Below are positions 22,128-31,540 of a stretch of DNA of 64,000 nt, in pieces. Positions within the stretch are counted from its first letter, which is position 1. Each line of letters begins with the position of its first letter. The position numbers and the translations under genes are program-made. The notes under the pieces are model-generated. The model searched no databases and was not told the origin of the DNA. It worked only from the letters and a program-made list of their open reading frames with translations. Where the stretch lies: contig LLCB01000057.1 of NCBI GenBank assembly GCA_001414345.1, positions 168,218 through 232,217 on the forward strand, in the 5' to 3' direction. Source of the stretch: Hymenoscyphus infarciens. Taxonomy: Eukaryota > Ascomycota > Leotiomycetes > Helotiales > Helotiaceae.

Positions 22128-23949
22128 TTGTATGAAGGAGGGGTACCACAGAGACAGGTTTGTAGCACGAAGTTCCAAAGGTGAGGACTCGCAAGCCAGG
22201 CGAGTTACAAATGATTATCACTGACGACGCGAAAACTTATTGTGCCCTGTAAGGGGAGTGGGGTGTCGCAAAAAAGAGTAAGAATTTAAAGTGCAATGTA
22301 CAGGAAGAGTAAATATCAAGGTTGTAAAGTCAAGAAAGAGGGGGGTCATGGTTCCACTTTATGCTACCAGTGGGGGCATGCAGACTCTACGAGCTTCTCT
22401 TTTTGATTGGTAGCAGTAATTGATACATTTCGTGAATAGAGGCTGTTGAAAGAAGAAAGAAAGAAAGAACTGAAGCTCGGAACCTTGGAGCCGAGAAGAC
22501 CATGTGAAGCTGCCGACAGCACAGCTTTTCAAGGAATAGTGAATATGCTAACGATATGGCAAATATGCAGGAAGAAGCAAGTGCGGTGAGTACTGTATGG
22601 ACTATGATAGGGCAGAACTGGAAAATAGGGGAGAATGACTTGAACGCTCGGAGAATCTGCTTTTCAGAAAATCATTTGATAGTGAGATGTGACGGGGATA
22701 GGAGAAGCATATCAGGTCGGCACCACTTAGAAAATTCAAAGACATGGCAACGTTCCATGGACCTGAACATGCGATATGGCGCTGGCTGAAATTCTAGGCT
22801 GTTCATGGCACGCCTGGGGATCATTTTTTGATAGCGAGGTGTAGTTTCGGTAATAACCTGGTGAACGGCAATTGGAAGAATAGGTGAATGATTCGCAGTG
22901 GTTCAACGAATGAGCTGCACAAAATGAAATGAAGTTACTGGGTAGAAATCGCTTGTATGGATGTAATAGAAACCATTTTTCCAGTGGCTTGTGACGTGGA
23001 GATGAATGCCGATTCGGGCCGTTCCTTGACTTGTCGAGTTGTGTGATGAGGTTGGTTAAGAGACATCGCCCTGTGATTTTGTCAGCGCCGCGCTAACGTT
23101 TCACGAGTAGCTGGAGCGACCAATGAAAAGTTCGTTGCCACTTATGCAAATCACCAGCCACATATTTGTGCAAGGAACCGATGCACAACTCATCACTCCA
23201 TTTTATCCATTTGAATTTAAACCACGAAGTCTTCATCCTCGGCAAGCTATTTTACTGAATACTTTACTCCTGGACACCTCGTTACCCGGTTTCAATATGA
23301 TTGCTTAAGAATCGTTACCAAATACCAACGCTCCGGGTTCTGACGTGTAACTCGTAGTTCTAGACCAAGATACCAACTTCCATTCAACCGTCGACCAAGG
23401 TCGAAAAGGGGGGATTCCATCAGAGAATGTCAAAATGTACAGGCTTCAATGCAGAAACAGTTACAGTATGGTCACGTGGAGTTCCTCCTTGAGAAAAAGT
23501 GGCAGCATAATTTAGTGACCCTCCCTGATACAACAACAAGTCGTAAAAATTATAACAATTATATGATTAGCTGCGCAAGATGCTAGTTTACTCCCTCCTA
23601 CAGTGCTGGATGTCATTATCTCATTCGCGTTGAGCTGTAGGCATTGGTACTTTTGCAGATTGAAGTAATGCTGCCCCTTTTTCTGTCCACCGGGAGTTCG
23701 CAAACCAGTTCCGATCTCCTCGACACCAATCAATCACAAGTGAAAGATCTCTGCATACGCAGCCAGTGCGGCAATGATACACTGCGGTAAAGTCTCGGAC
23801 GCGTGGCTTTAAAATCTTATCGTGGCAAATGGGAAGGATATCAAATTCTCGGAGATAAAGTGAAAGGCGCGTCGCGAGGTACGACAGCTTTGATGGCACC
23901 CCCTTTCCCTTCTTTTCGAGTACCAGTCCAAACAAGTTCATTTTGAAGT
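22128..23949. promoter_or_regulatory. Upstream region of the glucanase gene; CreA-like motifs; otherwise unassigned
   Basis: GTGGGG motifs matching the CreA/CRE1 consensus SYGGRG occur on the plus strand at 22258-22263 and 22370-22375, within about 250 bp of the start codon at 22127. The consensus is short and such matches are frequent by chance. Beyond about 22500 I find only small ORFs (for example 22556-22789, 23123-23308, 23621-23968) with no recognisable domain. The last may belong to the 3' side of the decayed gene at 23950-24665. Confidence 0.3.
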
Positions 23950-24665
23950 TCATATGAAAGGTTTCCAACGATACTCAGAACGAGAAACCTCCGCTTCAAC
24001 AAGTCCCCAGTCCATCTTTCTCCTCCCTTCACCGGGTGCTTTGGAGAGGTAAAACTCGCTCGTCCCAAAATTTCTAAAAAGCACCGCCAGCACAGTCGAA
24101 TACGCCGCAATGGTATCCATAGCATATTTCCCAGTCATGACTCTTCCAAAGTCAAGAAAACGACAATGAATAGCACCGTAGCATAGAAACCCGTGAGCAA
24201 TGCGATATTAGTAATATCTACACAATGACCAAAATTGCTATGAACATGAACATTTTGAAGTTTTCCGGCAATAGAAGCGCACTAATGGGGTCTTGTCTGT
24301 CTCGTTGAAGACGAACATTCTTATTTAACTCCCTCAATTTGCATTCGTTTTTGAATGGCGTTTCCACGATATCTTCATGTGGGCGTAAACCAAACGGCTC
24401 TCCGAAGGGACTGTAATGCAATATTCCATGACTCGGGGTTTCGTAGTCCCTTATCGCTTGGGCTGGGAAGATATTGGTAAGAAATCTCAGAACCCGAAAA
24501 TTCATGCCTGGGACTAACCATATTCATGCATATGCTCACCCAGTCTTTCTGGCTACTGATCTTGTCTCTGTCTGTCCAGCTGTATGCTTTGGCGTTGGAG
24601 CTGGAGCGCTCTTGTCTTTTGTAAATCAGCGAAGCTTAGCACAATGTGCTCTGATCTTGCGATAA
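23950..24665 (-). pseudogene. Decayed DUF6594-like gene, copy 1
   Basis: On the minus strand about 24660-24560 reads VLSFADLQKTRALQLQRQ, resembling the N-terminal helical part of DUF6594 proteins. An in-frame TAG follows, then a probable intron with donor GTGAGC near 24541 and acceptor CCCAG near 24472. Exon 2 (about 24471-24218) contains AIRDYETPSHGILHYSPFGE and KLRELNKNVRLQRDRQ, then a hydrophobic segment that ends at a stop. Below it, frames are broken but the remnant MDTIAAYSTVLAVLF at about 24118-24074 matches the family's C-terminal membrane signature. A tandem relative lies at 25106-25760. DUF6594 proteins are common fungal membrane proteins of unknown function. The breaks make it a pseudogene. 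Confidence 0.55.
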
Positions 24666-25105
24666 TTTCGCCTCTTGTAAGATGAAGTTTGATACCTCGG
24701 GTTTTTGTACTTTGGTAGTTAAAAAAGGATGAGCAAAAATGCTATGTAGGAAATCAAAATAAGATTACAGCCTAAATACCCAACAGGGGCATTTGTTGCC
24801 AACACGTGACAAGCTATATATGTAAACTGTAATGTAGAAGAGACCCAAGGCTCTGGAATTCTTCAAACCCTGGTTTCTATACTTGATGATTCTATTGTCT
24901 CTGTTTGGTTTTCAATTCTCATGATGATGATTAAATTTAGAGGCCAAATGAGCTTAATTCTTGCATATAAGCGACTTAAGGAGGTGTGTAGGCGATTGCT
25001 CGGCGTTTTTACCCGTGATAATTGACATATTGACTTGATGACTCAGGACACTGTAGTCTCACTAGGTAGCTATTATGAATCCTTAGACTGAGTATACAAG
25101 ACTCC
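24666..25105. other. Spacer between the two DUF6594-like remnants
   Basis: Ordinary composition. No ORF, repeat or RNA gene recognised. Confidence 0.4.
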
Positions 25106-25760
25106 TCAGTAATTTTTGCTACTCGCCCCAACGAAAACTACGAGCACAGCCGTGTAAGTCGCCACAGCCGCCAGAATGTCTTTCCCGTCCATGTCTGATA
25201 CACTGAATGAGAGCAAAATAACAAAAATTGTCGCAGCAACGGAAGCTGTTATCATAGAAGAGGTCGATCCTACAACTAGTATCATGATAACCATAGGCAC
25301 TATCAGTGCAACCACACCAAACTCTCCCAGCAACAATCGCTTAGTAATACCGTTTTTTCTATCTCGAATAAGACGACCTTGTTTCTCAAGCTCTCGTAGT
25401 TTATTTCTTTGAATGGGGTTCCCAGAGCTCCTATTTCTGCTTATTTGTTTAACTGGTCTGGTAGAAACACGTTCAGCCATTTCCACTGAGGAATACCGGG
25501 AAACAACCTGGGCGCTTCGAAGGGGTTGTACTGTAGTCTTTCTTGGTTCAGAGTTTTATATTTCCTGATTGCTTCGGCTGGATTGAGGGTTGTAAGCTTC
25601 AAGCTCTATAAAGGACTGCCCGAAAAACTAGCCGTCATTATGCAAGGTATGCTAAGAAGAACCGGAGCTTTCAGAACATCATTATCCAGCGCAATGATGT
25701 GCTCTTGAAGCTCCACCACTCGAACTCACAGAAATTCAGCGAAGCTTCACAATATGTGTT
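25106..25760 (-). pseudogene. Decayed DUF6594-like gene, copy 2
   Basis: The longest intact piece, 25486-25106, contains KLRELEKQGRLIRDRKNG, then three hydrophobic segments and DILAAVATYTAVLVVFVG, the classic DUF6594 C-terminal membrane region. Upstream the frame shifts: about 25590-25450 reads AEAIRKYKTLNQERLQYNPF in another frame, matching copy 1 (AIRDYE...LHYSPF). Near 25735-25690 SFAEFL is followed by an in-frame TGA and then VELQEHIIALDNDVL. At least one frameshift and one nonsense codon make a full-length product unlikely. A shorter membrane protein from the last 126 codons cannot be excluded. Copies 1 and 2 align along their length, so they arose by tandem duplication. Confidence 0.6.
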
Positions 25761-26354
25761 TTGGTTTAGTGATGTTCTCCCTTTTAATGCTGTTCGCAAT
25801 TTCAACAGGGAATTTTAAAAATGCAAGAAGGGCCTTGCGAATTTTTTCGGATAAGTTAACTTGCGCTTGCGCCATGCCTTATGTCTTGGGAGGTTATCCA
25901 TTTTTATGCGCTGTGTTTATAGAATAATTTGAAAGTAAGGGATACAACTAGTGCAAGAAGGAAGTGCATAGCACAGTTAATAGTGTTGCACAAGCATGTG
26001 TCGACCTCAATAGGCCGGCTCTGCTTTAGTGGTACCTCAGGTTACGAAATTAGTATAGGTGATTCAAGCCACCATTCCACAGAATTCCCTTAGATAGACC
26101 CCAGTGGTATCCATTTTACGTCGGGAATAAATGCATCATTTCTGATCAGAATTTGGGAAGGTACAACCAGAACAGTTCTGAGTAATTATACGTCGAGGTG
26201 TTCGGCTAAAAGCGTTACATCTAAGAAACCATGAGACACTCGACAGAATCCAACTAATTGAATAAGGTTTATTCAACCCAAGGTATCATTCTTCCTATCA
26301 ACTCCTCCTCTCTACACCCCTCTTCATCCTTTCAAACTCGCGATCCTCCTCTCC
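25761..26354. other. Intergenic sequence downstream of the sugar transporter
   Basis: Ordinary composition, no supportable gene. The CT-rich plus-strand stretch at about 26290-26440 overlaps the transporter's last exon and 3' end, and the plus-strand ORFs there are shadows. Confidence 0.4.
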
Positions 26355-28405
26355 CTAAACTTTCTCCCCACCAATATGCTCAACCACCCCCACATTCCCC
26401 TCCTTATGCAAATCATCCGGCAAAGTACCCAATGCCCTCTCTCCAAACAACAAATCAATATCCTCAAGACTCATCTGTTTCGTCTCCTTAAAGAAGAAAA
26501 AGATAACCGGGAAGGTAACCACGATATTGAAAGCGACAAATATGAAGTAGAACTTCCATCCGATTTCTCCTAAACCAATGGGTGAGACTTGTGCCCATAT
26601 TGTGGCGACGAGCCAATTGCCGATTCCAGTCGCAAAGGCGTTTCCGCGGGCGCGGATTTGCATTGGCATTACTCTGAGAGAATGTTAGTGTTCAAGGAGA
26701 GGAGAAGAGGGGGGGGGTGGGGTAGGGAGGGGAAAAAACTTACTCAGACATGTAGACCCATGATATCGGACCAAACGAGAAGGAGAAAATCGCAGTTACG
26801 AGGAATAAGAAGAACACTCCGGCTATCGAGAGACTGTGACGTTTTCCGTCGATGTTTTGACTGTTTATGACCCCCTCGCATAATAAGGCGATTGTGATTC
26901 CGATTGTGCCGATGAGGAGTGGCTTTCTTCGGCCGACACGATCGAGGAGGAAAAATATGAAGAATAGATCTTTCCAGGTTAGTGACTTCTTATGCGCATA
27001 TTGCGAAGGAATGCCTTACTTGCTATTGGACCGACGCAATTGTAAATTCCGGAGATTAGTAAAGCTTTTCCGTGCTCGAATCCTAAAGCTTTGTACATGA
27101 TATTTTGGTAGTAACCGATGACATCTGAAACATGGTTAGGAAGATAGAAGAGAAGGTTGGAGGCCAGAAAACATACTTATTCCACTCATTTGGGTGAACA
27201 CTTGAACGGCAACACCGTGCATCAGTCTCGTCCTCCATTGAGGAACAGTAAACATAACTTTCCAGCCTGGGACAGTTATCGCCTTCTCGGCCGCAATAGT
27301 TTGTTTGATTTCCAAGAATTCGGCATCAATCCATTCATCTGTATCATTCATCAACGTCAATCATATGAGTTCCAGATTTTCACCAAGAAAGCGTACCATT
27401 TGTTCCATCCGCATGTAGCTTCCTCAACACTCGCATTGCTTCTTCTTCGCGATCAGTCGCCATGAGATGTCGGGGGCTTTCGGGGAAGAAAATCATTCCA
27501 ATACACAGAATCTAAGTTTGTTAGTGGGAACTTCCCTTCTGGAGTTGGAACTTTGCTTGCGTACTATACATGGTGCTGCTTGGAATGCAAGTGGAAATCT
27601 CCATTGAACTGAATTTGAGTCATCGGCCTTGCTACTACCGTATCCAACCCATGTGGATCTAAAGACGCAAATTAGCAACGAGGAAACGTGGAAAGAAGTA
27701 AAAGTGACTCTTACACGATGAATCCAACCCCAATCATTTGTTGAGCCATACCGACAATTAAGCCTCGGATCTATGGACGAGGAGTCAGCCTTAGAAACGT
27801 ACCCTCTCTATTCTCTTTCCTCGAGCGCAATTTCTGCGTACCTTTGGGTGTGCACATTCGCTCTGGTAAACTGGAACTGCCATACTAAGCAAACCAACGG
27901 CCCAACCTGCGCAGATTCTGCCAACAAGAATCATAGCCAAACTAACGGCAGAAGCCTGGAGAATGGCACCGACAAGACAAATAAGAGCTCCGATCTGTAT
28001 AGTCATTCTCCTTCCAAACCGATCCATTGTGAGTCCCCCCATGAGCGAACCAAAGACTGCACCGCCATTGAAGGTAGAGTTTATTGCCCCAATTATCGAC
28101 GAAGTCGAGGTTGTGTTGAAGTATTTTAGGAAGTTTGGAGACGCAATAACATCACTGCACGTGAAGTTAGTTTCACGAGATTCCAAAAAAGACATCGGGG
28201 CACAATTCCGAAATCTCAAACGAGTACAACCAGAATTACAGTTCGCAGAATAAGGATGTACTCACGTCATAACACCCGCATCGTAACCAAACAGAAAGGA
28301 TCTGTAGAAACCCATTCATTAGCATTTCAAACTCAAGCTTTCCTATGGGCATTCGTACCCTGTTGCTGCAAAAATAGCCAGCGAGACATTGAATATTTTC
28401 CCCAT
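26355..28405 (-). CDS. MFS sugar transporter (sugar porter family), 10 exons, 490 aa
   Basis: Exons (minus strand): 28405-28359, 28301-28266, 28154-27842, 27770-27715, 27658-27565, 27511-27397, 27338-27177, 27124-27020, 26969-26744, 26673-26355. The nine introns are GT-AG, 50-111 bp, and the phases close exactly to 1473 nt. Sugar-porter motifs appear in order: LFGYDAGVM in helix 1 (about 19-27), DRFGRR (72-77), GRICAGWAVG (106-115), VPVYQSE (121-127), PESPR (192-196), a second DRVGRR (319-324) and a KETKQM variant of PETKG (447-452). It should be a 12-helix plasma-membrane hexose, pentose or disaccharide/proton symporter; the substrate cannot be read from sequence. GCGGGG and CCGGGG (SYGGRG) occur about 170-195 bp upstream on the coding strand. 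A long G run lies in intron 9. Confidence 0.92.
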
Positions 28406-29804
28406 GATGGAAGACGGTGTAAGCAAGTCAAAATCGTGAGCTGTAGGACAACCTTCCCCTCGAGTTCACTATATATTCTCCCCAAGAAACATATGACCGA
28501 GAACACCTCACTACGCCACTGAATTTTTGAATGAATTTCACCGCAGCAGTGAGTCTCGACCCCTGCCGACTCAACCCCGGATCTGCTCCATACCCCGCCA
28601 TAGCTCCGGATAAAAGCAATGAGCAAGGGGGGATGGTTGGGTGGATTCTTTTGCTCGACCTCAAGAGTGTCGGAAAAATTAAACCGGAAAAGTATGCATG
28701 AGAGGAGCGCTTGGAAAACGGCAGAAATGGCAAGGGGGGGGGGTAGCTTAGAACGACGAATGAAAAGAGAGCAACCCATGCCATGAAATCCAACTCCACT
28801 CCACAACTCGACGGCGCAGTATCAAACGTGACGATCGAGAAGTTCCAGTGACCTCGTGTTGTACAAAAACAGCAGAGAATTTCAATAATGTTCCTTTTCA
28901 TACACGAGGAGCATAACCGGGCCGAGTTCCATCGGAGAATTTCTATGCTGAGAAGGGGTTTAGAGCCAGAAAGGATCTCGCAAATCAGAGCAGAGAACCG
29001 GCCATTGTTTACAGAAGAATGAGTCGATTGGAAAGCAGAAAGCGTGTGTAGAAACCGATGTGCGCAAAGGCAAACCATCGTGAATCCAATTCCAACGTTG
29101 CTGGCAAGGTTCTTGATAATACCATAGATAGTAAATCCAGGTAGATGGGAATTTGAGCCTCTTTTTCAAGTGCTGTCATATATGGCGTGGTTCGCACGCC
29201 ACAGCAGCTACATCTCGAGCACTCGCCGGGCATGTCGATGGAGGCATGGCAGATACGAGGTAGATACTCGTGAAGGGGTTAGTTGGGAGCTGACCAAGAA
29301 GATACAGCTGTAGTCTTCGAGGCATACTGTCTTATAGATATAATCATTTGATGGCGTTGTGATGTTGTGGTTGTGGAGGAAATTGCGCTTTACTTTTAGA
29401 CGGTCAGTATGCCAATTTGGCAAAAGCTCACTACCTTAGCAACATGGCGGAAGTTTGCAACAGCACAATTAATAGGTCGGGGCCGGTAAATCAAAAACCT
29501 GTCCACACTCCGATTCATATGTCCCCCCAAAACCTCAGAAGTAAAAGGGTAGAATCGGTCTGTGTGCTTATATATATTGTAAGCCAACACGGCCTTACAA
29601 ATGATGAATGCTGATGTAGTGTAATAGGTGGCATCTTTACTATCACGGAAGGTGTGGACAGTTGTGGCTTGGTTGGACTGTTTTATTGTAAGGTTGTTGA
29701 GGTTTTTTATTTATTTATGAAATTGTAAATAATAGCATACAAGTATGAAATCATATTATCTATGTTTGATAGTTATTCGTTTCCTTCACATCTAACTTTT
29801 GGGA
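28406..29804. other. Upstream region of the sugar transporter; no gene supported
   Basis: CreA-like motifs on the minus strand lie at 28593-28598 and 28575-28580. A G run is at 28734-28743. A 216-codon minus-strand ORF (28428-29078) overlaps the transporter's upstream region, has no recognised domain and irregular composition, and is most likely chance. Nothing else supportable was seen up to the kinase-like pseudogene. Confidence 0.4.
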
Positions 29805-30903
29805 TCATTCCTCTGGATTTGCAGATCTCCCTCCAGTCAACCACCTACAGACCTCTTTGAAAGCCCAATCATCATTGCTTGTCTGCGACAAATGAACACT
29901 TGGATCGTGCTATTGAAATGTACGCTTCGTGGTAGAGCCTAACGGCATTCCTTCTTGCAAACAAGAGTCAAAATCAATGATCACGGGAATATCGTCCTGC
30001 GTGATCATGATGTTGTTGAGATTGATATCGTTGTGGACAAGATTGAGAGTGTGTATGTGCCTGATACCTCTCTCGACCCCCCTTAGATAGTGGCTGGCTC
30101 TATTCTTGGTGATTTGAGGCGTTTCCTGGAAAAATTCGTCTCTATTAAGATGACGTGGGTTAACCATTTCCATCAGAGTCTGCGGATACCTCGAGAAACA
30201 GAGGCCTGTCACTCGTCCATTATAGACCTGACAGCCGTGATATTTTGCAATATTTGGAGAAGGATGTTTCTTTAGAATTTCGCAGGCTCTAATATCGTTT
30301 AGAACAGTCTCACAGATATTCCACCCATCCTCAAAGCTCATGAGATTTGGCCTTTTGATATAGTAGTCTTCTAGGAAAGGCTCTGGTGCTAAGGTGAACT
30401 CTGATGAATAGAGAGGGCAGTACGATTCGAAAGGAATGAGCGTGATATGGGTGAGGTTCTCTCTGCGAAGTATGATATTCAGGTTTGATGGAATTCGAAA
30501 TTGAGTTCGCGCATGGTAGATGTTTCCACCCTCTAAGAATAGAACTTTGGTATACTAGTGTTGGAGTACACCGTCGACGGCATCGAAACATTGCGAGATC
30601 TTTTGGAGAATCATCGTATAGTAGGAATTGGTTGAGTGTTGTCGTCCTCGAGGGGTCGATCGGGACTGACAGTAGGTCGCACGGGGCCGCAGTTATGTAA
30701 TTAAATCGCACCTTTTCGACGACCACAACTCCTACGATAATCGAGTATATATAATCTTGGTACGATCGAATAGCCTTAATACACAATTCTCTTGACTTCG
30801 AAGTATAATTAAGTGTCAAAGGTGGTGGTGGAGTACGTCGAATTATCATATATTTGGGCGCCAATACGCCAAAAAGTCCGAGAGGGTCGCTAACAGCCAC
30901 CAC
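29805..30903 (-). pseudogene. Kinase-like (HND/DFD) pseudogene with nonsense codons and a frameshift
   Basis: The best-preserved part, 30341-29910, contains HPSPNIAKYHGCQVYNGRVTG, then LVHNDINLNNIMI (catalytic loop with HND replacing HRD, and the Asn of HxDxxxxN present) and VIIDFDSC (DFD replacing DFG). This is the pattern of a large divergent family of ascomycete protein-kinase-like proteins. A TAG at 29910-29912 interrupts the frame, yet family-like sequence (HDPSVHLS, then WAFKEVCRWLTG) continues in the same frame to a TGA at 29805. Upstream the same frame runs back through ARTQFRIPSNLNIILRREN to a TAG at 30555-30557. Sequence before that lies in another frame (LYDDSPKDLAMF). The 5' end abuts a MITE at 30901. 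Two nonsense codons plus a frameshift support a pseudogene. Confidence 0.7.
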
Positions 30904-31116
30904 CAGGGGCTGTAGGAATTCGTGACTGTATTTTCGAAGTACTTACACTTCTATAATTATTCCAGCTCCTTTAGAACAATAAACATATTAAAATCTTGAT
31001 TATTTAAGCCTTTTAGGATAATAGAATCGATTTATCGAGTCTCGAATAAATAATAGAAGGAGTAGTAGAGAGTTAGTTAACTATTCGCCAGTCACGAATT
31101 CCTGCACCCCCTGGTG
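30901..31116. mobile_element. MITE with 28 bp TIRs, 216 bp (hAT-like ends)
   Basis: Left terminus 30901-30928 (CACCAGGGGCTGTAGG and on) is the near-perfect inverse of 31089-31116 (2 mismatches). GCCACC adjoins both ends in overlapping registers, a possible 6 bp target duplication. The CAGGG...CCCTG core is reminiscent of hAT termini, though an exact 8 bp duplication is not seen. The interior is AT-rich with RIP-like composition and no ORF. It sits exactly at the 5' limit of the kinase-like pseudogene frame. Confidence 0.75.
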
Positions 31117-31540
31117 CCACCATATAATCGGAAGATAATTGGACCGAGTGGATAAATTGAGATCGTGGGTTCGGGTGCTGTTGTCTCCTCACTCCGCATC
31201 ACATCACCCCACTGCAACCTCTATCCCCACTCTCACTCACCCTTTGCGCTCATACGAGGAGACTTTCCTCGAGTTGTCCGCTTATGATGGCAGTACTTTA
31301 GTACTGCAGGAACGATGGACCCTCAAATGTTGTGTTATCTCTGGCGGGGTACTCGAGTAGTTTCTCTCCCAGCGAGTGGTATTTGTTTTGACAGCCTCTC
31401 TTCTCCCAAAATTATTCACTCAGATCCCTCTCTCTTCTTCAACTTCATATATGATATAGCTTCTTTCTCCGGCAATATACAGCCTCGTTTCCTAAACTCA
31501 TCCCAAACCACCCCTCCTGCTTCCGCCTGCCTCCAACATC
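31117..31540 (+). promoter_or_regulatory. Promoter and leader of the alpha-xylosidase gene
   Basis: A GCGGGG (SYGGRG, CreA-like) sits at 31344-31349, about 190 bp before the ATG. A TATA-like tatatgatata lies at about 31446-31456, followed by a CT-rich stretch to the start codon, the usual layout of a fungal promoter and 5' UTR. Motif calls are by eye and could be chance. Confidence 0.35.

Noticed and set aside
28428..29078. 216-codon minus-strand ORF upstream of the sugar transporter
   Set aside because: No domain and irregular composition; it overlaps the transporter's upstream region and lacks homology that I can recognise.
30331..30903. 190-codon minus-strand ORF read as an independent gene
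   Set aside because: It starts at GTG beside a MITE. Its C-terminal part is the wrong frame of the kinase-like pseudogene, and only its middle seems to belong to that pseudogene before the frameshift.
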